Below, piece after piece: positions 16,373-23,682 of a DNA stretch of 36,767 bases. The DNA is from JBOGEB01 sp050743125 (GTDB lineage: Bacteria > Actinomycetota > Nitriliruptoria > Euzebyales > Egibacteraceae), in NCBI GenBank assembly GCA_050743125.1, contig JBOGEB010000015.1, positions 1 through 36,767 of the forward strand. Reading direction: 5' to 3'. The position numbers and the translations under genes are program-made. The notes under the pieces were generated by a model. That model had not been told where the DNA came from. It did no database searches and saw nothing but the letters and a program-made list of their open reading frames with translations. The number at the start of each line of letters is the position of its first letter. Position 1 is the stretch's first letter.

Positions 16373-16517
16373 GCTGTCCCAGCCAGGGTTTAGCCTCTCC
16401 TAACGATACTGCCACAGCAGGCGAGGTCAGCCGGACGAGCCGGCCATTGAGGAGCCTGGACTTCCCCCGCTGCGCTGTCCGCGACCCTGAGCAAGGCAGG
16501 CACGCACGAGGCAGGAC

Positions 16518-16640
16518 ATGACCCTCGGCGAGCGGATCCGCCACTACCGGCAACGCCGTGGGCTGTCGCAGGTGGTCTGCGCCAACCTGGTCGGCCTCAG
16601 CGTGGTGGCGCGAGTGATGCTCAGTAGTGGAGCAGGCTGA
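16518..16640 (+). pseudogene. Truncated XRE-type helix-turn-helix fragment
   Basis: A 40-residue plus-strand ORF begins MTLGERIRHYRQRRGLSQ and continues VVCANLVGLSV, closely resembling the first two and a half helices of XRE/Cro-type regulators (usually IRHYRERRGLSQ, then a helix ending SWLSQIERG). The recognition helix is lost and the frame ends at 16640, inside the 3' end of the convergent apt gene (16621). It is antisense to and overlaps apt by 20 nt. It is most likely the remnant of a longer regulator gene, deleted at the apt boundary, rather than a functional peptide. Confidence 0.6.
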
Positions 16641-17151
16641 CGAGGTCGAAGCCCTCCAGGCGCGCGGCGCCGTTCAGGAAGTCGAGCTCGATGACGAAGC
16701 CGAGACCGGCGACGGTTGCGCCGCTCTTCTCGACGAGGTTGCAGGCCGCCTTGGCGGTGCCCCCGGTGGCGAGGACGTCATCGACGATGAGCACGCGGTC
16801 GCCGGGTGAGAAGGCGTCGGCGTGGACCTCCAGCGTCTCGGTGCCGTACTCGAGCTCGTAGGTCTCCGACACGCTCCGGTACGGCAGTTTTCCGGGCTTG
16901 CGCAGCGGCACGAACCCAGCCCCGAGGTGGTAGGCGACGGGAGCGGCGATGATGAACCCTCGGGCCTCGATGCCGACGACCTTGTCGATCGTGCCGCGGC
17001 CGAAGCTCACGACGAGCGCGTCGACCGCGCTCGAGAACGCCGCCGGGTCGCCAAGCAGCGGCGTGATGTCCTTGAAGATGACCCCCGGCTTGGGAAAGTC
17101 GGGGATGTCGCGGACCGCCTCCCGGAGGATCGAGTCGACCTCGATGCGCAT
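16621..17151 (-). CDS. apt: Adenine phosphoribosyltransferase
   Basis: Salvages adenine to AMP with PRPP. The 176-residue protein has the family layout: IPDFPKPGVIFKDITPLLGDP at the N-terminus, GIEARGFIIAAPVAYHLGAGF, the hood segment RKPGKLPYRS, and the PRPP-binding motif VLIVDDVLATGGTAKA. ATG 17151 is preferred to the adjacent GTG because TAGGAG is then 6 nt upstream. It lies 9 nt after secF and upstream of rel, the conserved secD-secF-apt-rel order. Confidence 0.96.
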   Translation of the reverse strand: MRIEVDSILREAVRDIPDFPKPGVIFKDITPLLGDPAAFSSAVDALVVSFGRGTIDKVVGIEARGFIIAAPVAYHLGAGFVPLRKPGKLPYRSVSETYELEYGTETLEVHADAFSPGDRVLIVDDVLATGGTAKAACNLVEKSGATVAGLGFVIELDFLNGAARLEGFDLVSLLHY

Positions 17152-17160
17152 CACCAGCTC

Positions 17161-18276
17161 CTACCGTCTCCGGGAGCCGAGTTTGCTCGGCGCCCGCTTG
17201 CCCGATGTGCCCTTCTTGCTCGACGCGCTCTTTGGCTTGGCCGCCGGGCGCTTCCCGCCAGATGCCTTCGGTCCAGGTGCGCCACGGCGACGGGCGGCCA
17301 CCTTCTGCTTCAGCTCGGCGTAGCGAGGCTCCTTCTCCTTCAGCCAGACAAGGAACGGAGTCGCGACGATGACCGACGAGTACGTGCCGACCGCCAGGCC
17401 GATGAGCAGCGCGAGAGCAAGGTCGGACAACGTGCGGGCACCGAGCAGGTTCGCGCCGATGAACAGCAGGGACCCGACCGGCAGGATCGCCGTCGCCGAG
17501 GTCGAGAGCGAGCGGACGAGCACCGCGTTCAGCGCCCGGTTGGCGGTCTCGCCGTACGTGACCGCCGACATCGACGAGAGCTTCGCGGTGTCCTCCCTCA
17601 CCCGGTCGAACACGACCACGGTGTCGTAGAGCGAGTACCCGAGGATCGTGAGAAACGCGATGACCGAGGCGGGCGTGACCTCGAACCCGACCAGCCCGTA
17701 GACGCCGACGCTGATGAAGATGTCATGGAGCAGGCACACGACCGCGGCGATCGCCATCCGCCACTCGAATCGAATCGAGATGTATGCGATGACGAGCAGG
17801 AGAAACACGATCAGCGCGCGCGCGGCCTGGCGGGTGATCGCCTCGCCCCAGCGCGGGCCGACGCTGCTTACGGCGACCGCGTTCTGATCCACCCCGGTGA
17901 TCTGGGCGATCTTGGCGGTGACGTCGGGCTCGGACAGGCCTTTGACCTCGGAGATCGCGGGCGTGTTGACGATTGCGCCCGCGCCGTTCTGAACGACTTG
18001 GACGATCGCGCCCTCGAGGCCAAGGTCACCGAGCGCGTTCTCGATCTGCTCGACCGTGAAGGGCTCGGTCGCCCCCGACACGATGAACGCGCTCCCGCCG
18101 GTGAACTCGATCCCGAAGTTCAAGCCCCGGATCCCGAGCACGCCGGCGCAGAGCGCAAGGGTCGTGATCGTCACGTACAGCCACAGCCGGGACCGCCCGA
18201 CGAAGTCGATCGCGCTGCGGCCCGTAAGCAGCTGGTTGAGCCGTGAGTCCTTGCGGTCCTCGGTCGAGGCGGCCAT
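17161..18276 (-). CDS. secF: Protein translocase subunit SecF
   Basis: Membrane subunit that works with SecD to complete protein export through SecYEG using the proton gradient. In 371 residues there are six predicted transmembrane segments, starting with LWLYVTITTLALCAGVLGI, an extracytoplasmic domain opening NFGIEFTGGSAF, and the conserved membrane region WRMAIAAVVCLLHDIFISVG with FLTILGYSLYDTVVVFDRVRE. The C-terminal 50 residues form a Lys/Arg/Ser/Pro-rich cytoplasmic tail, a common actinobacterial extension. It starts 3 nt after secD. Confidence 0.96.
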   Translation of the reverse strand: MAASTEDRKDSRLNQLLTGRSAIDFVGRSRLWLYVTITTLALCAGVLGIRGLNFGIEFTGGSAFIVSGATEPFTVEQIENALGDLGLEGAIVQVVQNGAGAIVNTPAISEVKGLSEPDVTAKIAQITGVDQNAVAVSSVGPRWGEAITRQAARALIVFLLLVIAYISIRFEWRMAIAAVVCLLHDIFISVGVYGLVGFEVTPASVIAFLTILGYSLYDTVVVFDRVREDTAKLSSMSAVTYGETANRALNAVLVRSLSTSATAILPVGSLLFIGANLLGARTLSDLALALLIGLAVGTYSSVIVATPFLVWLKEKEPRYAELKQKVAARRRGAPGPKASGGKRPAAKPKSASSKKGTSGKRAPSKLGSRRR

Positions 18277-18279
18277 CGG

Positions 18280-19785
18280 TCACACCTCCTGCTTGCTGGG
18301 GGTCGGGGACCCAGCCCTCGGCGTGGCCGGAGCGACGCCGGCACGCAGCCCCACCAGCGGCGAGGACGCGAGCCTTGGGCTGCGGGCGATCAGCCCGAAC
18401 GCCGCGCGCGTGTAGGTCGCGAACACGAGCGTGTCGACCAGGGTCGCGAGCCCCAGGGTGAACGCGAAGCCCCGCACGGGGCCGACCGCGAGCACGTAGA
18501 GCACCGCGGCGGCGAGGAACGACACCGTGTTGCCGGTCAGGTTCGTCCGCAGCGCGACCTTGAACGCGGCGTCCGCGGCGGTACGGACGGTGCGACCGCC
18601 ACGAAGCTCGTCCCGGAAGCGCTCACGGTAGATGATCGAAGAGTCGGCCGCGATCCCGATCGAGACGATGATCCCGGCGATGCCCGCCATCGTCAGGGTG
18701 AAGCCGCTGGTCCGGCCCAGGATGATCACCGCGCCGAACACGATCAGCCCGAAGACCGCGAGCTCACTGACCGCCGCGAGGCCGATCCCCCGATAGAGGA
18801 GCAGCAGGTAAGCCGCCACGAGCACGAGGCCGATCACGCCAGCCAGGAGCCCAGCCTGCAGGGAGCTCCGGCCCAGCGTCGGCGACACCGTCTGGAACGT
18901 CCCGAACTCCAGCCGGATCGGCAGCGCGCCGGCGCGGATGATCGACGCGAGCTCTTTCGCCTCCTGCTGCCCGCCGCTCACGGTGATGACCGCGCCCTGC
19001 TGGATGCCGACGTTGCACTGGACGTCCGCGGCGACGGGCGGGTTGGACTCGACGAGGTTGTCGAGCACGATGGCGATCTCCCGCGTGGGGCTGCCGACGG
19101 GCTCGCAGGCGAGCTTGCCGGTGACCTCCTCGAACCTCTTCACCCCGTCCGGTTTCAGGTTGAGCGAGACCTGCCAGCCGAAGCCGTTCGACTCGGGCTG
19201 GGCGGTTGCGGTGGCCACGTCGTTGCCCACAACCCGGGCCGGTCCAAGCCGCAGCCGGCTCCATTGCGCTCGCGGCACCTCTGCCCCGGACTGTCCAGCC
19301 CCAGACTGCCCGGCCGCGCTTGGGTCCGGCCTCAGGCAGAGCACCACATCCTCGTTGGGCGGCGGGTTCGGCGGGTCGTTGCGCTGGTCGCAGGTCGCGC
19401 CAGCCTCCGGCGCCTCGACGTCCGGCGGATACGCGGCGAGCACCGGGCGAAACTGGAGCTGCGCGGTCCGGCCGATGACCTCGCGTGCCCGCTTCTGGTC
19501 GGCGACACCGGGCAGCTGGACCTGGATGGTGTCGCCCTGGCGCGTGACTTCGGGCTCGGCGACACCGAGCGCGTCGACCCGCTGGCGGATGTTCTGGACG
19601 GTCTGGTCGAGGACCTCCTGGTCGATCGTTCCTTGCCCCTTGGTGGGGATGAGGACGGCGCTGATGCCGCCTTGAAGGTCGAGGCCGAGCTGGGGCGTGA
19701 GGCCAGCCACGAGAATGGCCGCCCACAGCACGCCGACCGCCGCGAGGACGGCCAGCAGGAGGACCACGAGCTTTCTCTGCTTCAT
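18280..19785 (-). CDS. secD: Protein translocase subunit SecD
   Basis: Partner of SecF in Sec-dependent export. The 501-residue protein has an N-terminal transmembrane helix (KLVVLLLAVLAAVGVLWAAIL), the signature GLDLQGGISAVL, a large periplasmic domain (IRQRVDALGVAEPEV, VQLPGV, LNLKPDGVKRF), and a C-terminal block of transmembrane segments with AGIAGIIVSIGIAADSSIIYRERFRDEL. The start at 19785 is chosen because GGAG lies 7 nt upstream; ATG 19800 and GTG 19827 (1-bp overlap with the HD gene stop) are alternatives. A Gly/Gln/Ser linker (AGQSGAGQSGAE) comes from a 15-bp tandem duplication at 19286-19315. Confidence 0.95.
   Translation of the reverse strand: MKQRKLVVLLLAVLAAVGVLWAAILVAGLTPQLGLDLQGGISAVLIPTKGQGTIDQEVLDQTVQNIRQRVDALGVAEPEVTRQGDTIQVQLPGVADQKRAREVIGRTAQLQFRPVLAAYPPDVEAPEAGATCDQRNDPPNPPPNEDVVLCLRPDPSAAGQSGAGQSGAEVPRAQWSRLRLGPARVVGNDVATATAQPESNGFGWQVSLNLKPDGVKRFEEVTGKLACEPVGSPTREIAIVLDNLVESNPPVAADVQCNVGIQQGAVITVSGGQQEAKELASIIRAGALPIRLEFGTFQTVSPTLGRSSLQAGLLAGVIGLVLVAAYLLLLYRGIGLAAVSELAVFGLIVFGAVIILGRTSGFTLTMAGIAGIIVSIGIAADSSIIYRERFRDELRGGRTVRTAADAAFKVALRTNLTGNTVSFLAAAVLYVLAVGPVRGFAFTLGLATLVDTLVFATYTRAAFGLIARSPRLASSPLVGLRAGVAPATPRAGSPTPSKQEV
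19286..19315 (-). repeat. 15-bp tandem duplication inside secD
   Basis: Units CCGGACTGTCCAGCC and CCAGACTGCCCGGCC (12 of 15 identical) encode the repeated AGQSG linker in the periplasmic domain of SecD. The frame is preserved. Confidence 0.65.
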
Positions 19786-19826
19786 GAAGCGCTCCGTCAT
19801 GCGCGCGCCGTGCGGCGAGCGGGCCA

Positions 19827-20627
19827 CTAGAGGATCTGTACCCCGTTCACCATGATCTTGAAGTCACACCCCAACGTCCTGGCAGCGCGACGGCACATGA
19901 TCATCCGCTCGAGGAAGATCTCGAAATACTCGAGGACCTGGCTGATCGACGTGTCGGTAAGCAACTCCAACGTCAGCGTGGCCGCGTCGGGATCCACCCG
20001 GAGAAAGGAGGACTCGACCGCGTAGTTCACGCGGTCGTGGATGTCCATCTCGATCGAGGCGTCCTTGCGCACGCGGCTGCGGTGGACGTCCGACTTGTCG
20101 GCGAGGATCACCGCTGCGCTGACGCAGGACACCGAGTCGCCGTACTGCTCCTCGTGGTTACCGACCGCCGCGAGCACCTGGGCGATGTCGCGCGGCGGGA
20201 CGTCGAGCTCCTTGAGCAGGTCGTAGGCGAGCATCGCCGAGGTCTGCCCGTGGTTGGCCCGGCTCACGACGTTGCCGATGTCGTGGAGGTAACCCGCGAC
20301 GGCCGCGAGCTCGGCGGTGCGGTGGTCGTGGCCCAGGTGGGTCAGCACGTTGAACGCGATGTGCCCGACGAGGTTCGCATGGCGGAAGCCGTGCTCGGTG
20401 TAGCCCTGCGCGGCGAGGAACTCGTCAGCCGCGGCGATGAACGCCGATGTCCGCTCGTTGGCCCGGACCTGGTCGAGCAGTGGGATCCGGGCCTGGCCCG
20501 TCGACTCCTGTGGGCTCGCGCGCTCCTCGCCCGTCCTGGTCCGGCCCCCGACCGGGGCACCTTCGAGCGTCGGGGGGATCCTCCCGACACTCCTCGCGTC
20601 GACCCCGCTGCGGTCCATGCGCGTCAT
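19827..20627 (-). CDS. HD-domain phosphohydrolase-like protein
   Basis: A 266-residue soluble protein with an HD domain of about 170 residues: FRHANLVGHIAFN supplies the first His, AGYLHDIGNVVSRANHGQTSAMLA the HD pair and a further His, VGNHEEQYGD another His, and ILADKSDVHRSRVRK the distal Asp. The metal-site residues therefore look complete. The C-terminal 80 residues contain a beta-rich section and EIFLERMIMCRRAARTLGCDFKIMVNG. The N-terminal 45 residues are low-complexity. The substrate is not evident; it resembles generic HD hydrolases rather than GGDEF- or dGTPase-linked types. It is placed between yajC and secD, apparently in the same transcript. Confidence 0.85.
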   Translation of the reverse strand: MTRMDRSGVDARSVGRIPPTLEGAPVGGRTRTGEERASPQESTGQARIPLLDQVRANERTSAFIAAADEFLAAQGYTEHGFRHANLVGHIAFNVLTHLGHDHRTAELAAVAGYLHDIGNVVSRANHGQTSAMLAYDLLKELDVPPRDIAQVLAAVGNHEEQYGDSVSCVSAAVILADKSDVHRSRVRKDASIEMDIHDRVNYAVESSFLRVDPDAATLTLELLTDTSISQVLEYFEIFLERMIMCRRAARTLGCDFKIMVNGVQIL

Positions 20628-20642
20628 CTGCCTTGACTTGCG

Positions 20643-21002
20643 TCAGTCGCCGCCGGCCACGTCGAGGTCGGCCTCGTCGTTGCGCTCGGCGTCGTCGTCG
20701 TCGATGTCGACCAGGCGGCGGGCGACCGCGGCCTTCGAGAACGTCACCACGGTGTCGGGGGCGACCTCCAGGCGGACCAGGTCCTCATCGACGCTCTGGA
20801 TGGTCCCGTGGAGCCCACCGATCGTGACGACCCGGTCGCCCCTACCCAGCGACGCGACGAGCTGTCGCTGCTGCCGCGCCCGGGCCTGCTGGGGCCTGAT
20901 CATCAGGAAGTAGAAGACCACGATGATGAGCAGGATCGGCATCAGCTGAACGAGGGGCCCGCCGCCGCCTGCCTGGGCGAGGGTCACGAGGACGAAGTCC
21001 AT
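20643..21002 (-). CDS. yajC: Sec translocase accessory subunit YajC
   Basis: Small membrane component of the SecDF-YajC complex. The 119-residue protein has one transmembrane segment (LVQLMPILLIIVVFYFLMIRPQQ), the conserved IRPQQ end, and the YajC core VASLGRGDRVVTIGGLHGTI with VDEDLVRLEVAPDTVVTFSKAAV. The C-terminus is Asp/Glu-rich. No ribosome binding site precedes the ATG; instead a 47-codon ORF ends 3 nt upstream, suggesting translational coupling. It is separated from secD by the HD-domain gene. Confidence 0.95.
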   Translation of the reverse strand: MDFVLVTLAQAGGGGPLVQLMPILLIIVVFYFLMIRPQQARARQQRQLVASLGRGDRVVTIGGLHGTIQSVDEDLVRLEVAPDTVVTFSKAAVARRLVDIDDDDAERNDEADLDVAGGD

Positions 21003-21005
21003 GGT

Positions 21006-21149
21006 CTACATCGCTTTCGCGTCTGGATCGCTTTGGATGTGGGAGTGGGCACCAGCGGCATGCGCTCCACCTGGGTGTGCAACGGTGAGACGCCCCGGCG
21101 AGCCTGCGTCGGCGACTGGGCGACACAGCCCGGGGAAATTTCGACACAT
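21006..21149 (-). CDS. Possible leader ORF upstream of yajC
   Basis: A 47-codon ORF begins MCRNFPGLCRPVADAGSPG and ends with TAG 3 nt before the yajC ATG, which itself lacks a Shine-Dalgarno sequence. Its first 18 codons fall in the 70-bp element shared with 10-78, where MCR, P, CR, V, D and GSP recur in the same register. After GSP a 1-nt indel puts the two copies in different frames although the nucleotides stay alike, so the later part is unlikely to be conserved as protein. It could be a translated leader that couples yajC expression, or a chance ORF over an RNA element. Confidence 0.35.
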   Translation of the reverse strand: MCRNFPGLCRPVADAGSPGRLTVAHPGGAHAAGAHSHIQSDPDAKAM

Positions 21150-21150
21150 G
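21081..21150 (-). repeat. 70-bp dispersed element, copy 2 (upstream of yajC)
   Basis: Second copy of the element at 10-78, in the same orientation relative to the minus-strand genes. It sits in the 190-nt gap between the ruvB stop and yajC start. Blocks CGTCTCACCGTT, GGCTC, CGACG, GTGTCGC and CATGTGTCGAA are shared. CCCCGG/CCGGGG can form a stem enclosing a smaller GTCG/CGAC stem; copy 1 keeps both pairings with a compensatory change. Confidence 0.65.
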
Positions 21151-21192
21151 CTCGTAGACGCCAAACGGCGGCCACCATAGCACCCGCGCAGG

Positions 21193-22260
21193 TCAGCTCG
21201 GCTGGTCGAAGAGTGGCGGTGCGCAGGGCCGCGAGGAGACCGGGGAGGACGCCCCCGATGCTCGCGAAACCGGCAGCGGGACGCCGAGGTGGGCGAACGC
21301 GTTGTCCGTCGCGACCCGCCCACGGGGGGTACGGGCGAGCAAGCCCTGCTGGATGAGGAACGGCTCGACGACGTCCTCGACGGTGTCGGGCTCCTCTCCC
21401 ACCGCGACCGCGAGGGTCGACAGCCCGACCGGCCCCCCGCCGAAGTCCCGGCAGAGCGCGAGGAGCACCCAGCGGTCGAGCTTGTCGAGGCCCCGCGCAT
21501 CGACCTCGAACAGCTCGAGGGCCGCCCGCGCGACGGTCGCGGTCACGACCCCGTCGGCACGAACCTCGGCGTAGTCACGGACCCGCCTGAGCAGCCGGTT
21601 GGCGATCCGGGGGGTCCCACGGCTGCGGTGCGCGACCTCGACAGCGCCCTCGGCGTCCAGGCGCACGCCGAGGATCCCCGCGCTGCGCCGGAGGATCTCG
21701 ACGAGCTCGGCCGGGTTGTAGAAGTCGAGCCGCGCGGCGAAGCCGAACCGGTCCCGCAGCGGGCTGGTCACCAGACCGGTCCGCGTGGTCGCACCCACGA
21801 GCGTGAACTCCGGCAGGGGCAGGCGGAGCGCCTTCGCGCCCGGGCCCTTCCCCACGACGATGTCCAGCGCGAAGTCCTCCATCGCCGGATAGAGGATCTC
21901 CTCGACCGCGCGGGGGAGCCGGTGGATCTCATCGACGAAGAGCACGTCGCCCGACTCGAGGTTCGACAGGATCGCCGCGAGGTCGCCGGGCCGCTCGAGC
22001 GCGGGTCCGCTGGTCGCGCGCAGGTCCGCGCCCATCTCGGCGGCGACAATCCCTGACAAGGAGGTTTTGCCAAGCCCAGGCGGGCCGCTGAACAGCAGGT
22101 GGTCGGCAGGTTTGCCCCTGCCGCGCGCGCCCTGGAGCACAAGCGCGAGCTGCTCCTTGACCCGCGCCTGGCCGACGAACTCGGCCAAGCGGCGCGGGCG
22201 CAAGCTCGCTTCGAGCTCGACGTCCGCGGGCGTGCGGGCTGGGGAGAGCACCTCCTCCAT
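21193..22260 (-). CDS. ruvB: Holliday junction branch-migration ATPase RuvB
   Basis: Hexameric AAA+ motor that drives branch migration with RuvA. The 355 residues contain LRPRRLAEFVGQ at the start of the AAA+ domain, Walker A GPPGLGKTS, Walker B VDEIHRL, sensor 1 GATTRTG, the arginine-finger region SPLRDRFG and the winged-helix domain ending GLLARTPRGRVATDNAFAHLG. The last 30 residues form a Pro/Ser-rich extension. The start overlaps the ruvA stop by one base (TGATG), giving a ruvC-ruvA-ruvB operon. The open frame continues upstream but only as a shadow of ruvA. Confidence 0.97.
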   Translation of the reverse strand: MEEVLSPARTPADVELEASLRPRRLAEFVGQARVKEQLALVLQGARGRGKPADHLLFSGPPGLGKTSLSGIVAAEMGADLRATSGPALERPGDLAAILSNLESGDVLFVDEIHRLPRAVEEILYPAMEDFALDIVVGKGPGAKALRLPLPEFTLVGATTRTGLVTSPLRDRFGFAARLDFYNPAELVEILRRSAGILGVRLDAEGAVEVAHRSRGTPRIANRLLRRVRDYAEVRADGVVTATVARAALELFEVDARGLDKLDRWVLLALCRDFGGGPVGLSTLAVAVGEEPDTVEDVVEPFLIQQGLLARTPRGRVATDNAFAHLGVPLPVSRASGASSPVSSRPCAPPLFDQPS

Positions 22261-22865
22261 CAGCGCTGCTTCCCCGCGAGGTTGCGCAGCGCGCCACGGA
22301 GCAGCTCCTCCGGGCCGGCCTCCGGGTCGTCGGGCAGGGCAGCGATCGTCTGCTGCACCTCGCCGGCCGCGTACCCCAAGGCGAGCAGGGCCTGGAGAAC
22401 CTCGTCCCTGGCGCCTGCGGGAAGGCCGCTCGGTCCTGCGCCGTTGCCGGGGACGCCGTCGCTCAAGGCCGCCCCGAGCCGCTCGCGCAGCTCCAGGATC
22501 ATCCGCTGGGCGCCCTTCCGGCCGACGCCTGGGATGATCGTGAGCGCCCTCACGTCCTCGGCGAGGACCGCCCGGCGCAGACCCTCGGCTCCCAAGGCTC
22601 CGAGCGCCGCGAGCGCGAGTTTGCACCCCACACCGGTGACGGACAGCAGGGTCTCGAACAGGCCGCGTGTGGCGGGGTCGGCGAAGCCGTAGAGGTCGAG
22701 GGCGTCTTCCCGTACCGCGAGATAGGTGTGGAGCGTGGTTTCGGCGCCGATCGGACCCGTCGCTGTTCCGGCCGGGACCCGGACACGGTACCCGACGCCG
22801 CCGACGTCGAGGACGATCTCCCCGGCGCCGCGCGTCACGACGGTGCCACGCAGCAGCGCAATCAC
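22260..22865 (-). CDS. ruvA: Holliday junction binding protein RuvA
   Basis: Tetrameric Holliday-junction binding partner of RuvB. The 201-residue protein starts with GTG (VIALLRGTVVTRGAGEIVLDVGGVGYRV, the OB-fold domain I), has two helix-hairpin-helix motifs in domain II (VTGVGCKLALAAL and IPGVGRKGAQRMI), and a C-terminal domain III (ARDEVLQALLALGYAAGEVQQTIAAL) that contacts RuvB. The GTG start overlaps the ruvC stop (GTGA). Longer upstream starts would only add translation of the ruvC 3' end. Confidence 0.97.
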   Translation of the reverse strand: MIALLRGTVVTRGAGEIVLDVGGVGYRVRVPAGTATGPIGAETTLHTYLAVREDALDLYGFADPATRGLFETLLSVTGVGCKLALAALGALGAEGLRRAVLAEDVRALTIIPGVGRKGAQRMILELRERLGAALSDGVPGNGAGPSGLPAGARDEVLQALLALGYAAGEVQQTIAALPDDPEAGPEELLRGALRNLAGKQR

Positions 22866-23473
22866 GTGCTTGGCCTCGCGCCGGCCGGGCTGGGACTTGG
22901 CCTCGCGCCGGCCGGGCTGGTCTGCGTCACCTGCGCCCCCGGGCGGGCGGCGGCGATCGCGGCGGCGAGCCGGGGGCTGATGACGCCTTCGGCGCTCCCG
23001 GCGGCGCCCCCGCGCTGAAGGTGGCACAGCGCGAGCGCGAGCGCGTCGGCGGCGTCGGCCGGAGTCGGCGGCTGGGCAAGCCCGAGCTGCACACGGACCA
23101 TGTAGGCCACCTGCTCCTTGTCGGCCCTGCCGCTGCCGGTGACCGTCGCCTTGACCTGCGTCGGCGTGTACTCCACCGCCGGGACCCCGGCCTGCGCGGC
23201 GCAGAGCAGGACGACGCCGGCAGCCTGCCCGACCCCCATCGCGGTGCGGGCGTTGCTGTTGAACAGCACCCGCTCGACCGCGACCGCGTCCGGCCGGGTC
23301 TCGTCCAGCAGCGCGGTGAGCTCGGCGTGGAGTTGGGCCAGCCGCGCGGAAACGGGCTCGCCCGTAGGCGTCCGGACGACGCCGACCCGGACCACCTCCG
23401 GCCGGTGCCGCGAGCCGGAGAGCACCCCGACCCCACATCGGGACAGCCCCGGATCCACCCCCAGGACGCGCAC
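22862..23473 (-). CDS. ruvC: Crossover junction endodeoxyribonuclease RuvC
   Basis: Resolves Holliday junctions. The GTG-started 203-residue protein has the RNase H-fold catalytic residues in order: Asp in VLGVDPGLSRCG (residue 7), Glu in AVERVLFNSN, and the two Asp of TPADAADALALALCH. The C-terminal 25 residues are an unconserved Pro/Ala/Ser tail with the 9-residue unit SPAGARPS(P/T) repeated, produced by a 27-bp tandem duplication directly before the overlap with ruvA. The start is set by homology; the open frame extends 35 codons upstream into a palindromic repeat. Confidence 0.96.
   Translation of the reverse strand: MRVLGVDPGLSRCGVGVLSGSRHRPEVVRVGVVRTPTGEPVSARLAQLHAELTALLDETRPDAVAVERVLFNSNARTAMGVGQAAGVVLLCAAQAGVPAVEYTPTQVKATVTGSGRADKEQVAYMVRVQLGLAQPPTPADAADALALALCHLQRGGAAGSAEGVISPRLAAAIAAARPGAQVTQTSPAGARPSPSPAGARPST
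22869..22922 (-). repeat. 27-bp tandem duplication at the 3' end of ruvC
   Basis: Two adjacent 27-bp units at 22869-22895 and 22896-22922 (25 of 27 identical, each beginning CTTGGCCTCGCGCCGG) encode a repeated nonapeptide in the RuvC tail, ending 4 nt from the ruvC-ruvA overlap. Confidence 0.85.
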
Positions 23474-23497
23474 CTGCCCTCCCTTCGTGCTCCCTGA

Positions 23498-23635
23498 CGG
23501 AAATACGGTCTGCATCGAGGGCGTCCCTGCGCCCCGATCGCAAGGCGCGTCGAGCGCGCATACTCGCAACGTCTGCAAGCGAGGCGCAACGCAGCGATCG
23601 GGGATGCAGGGGCGTCCGATGCCACCGTATTTCCG
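23498..23635. repeat. MITE-like palindromic repeat with perfect 12-bp ends, copy R3
   Basis: A 138-bp imperfect palindrome between ruvC and yebC. Its ends are perfect inverted repeats, CGGAAATACGGT at 23498-23509 and ACCGTATTTCCG at 23624-23635. Further inside, GCATCG, GGCGTCC, CTGC and CCCCGATCGC recur inverted. Both flanks have GA next to the element, which could be a 2-bp target duplication but may be chance. Related copies lie at 5448-5585, 29372-29540, 33885-33965 and 35206-35375. It encodes no protein. Confidence 0.8.
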
Positions 23636-23682
23636 GATGGGTGCACTGAATCGAACGCCTGTACGTCGGAGCGTACCAGACC

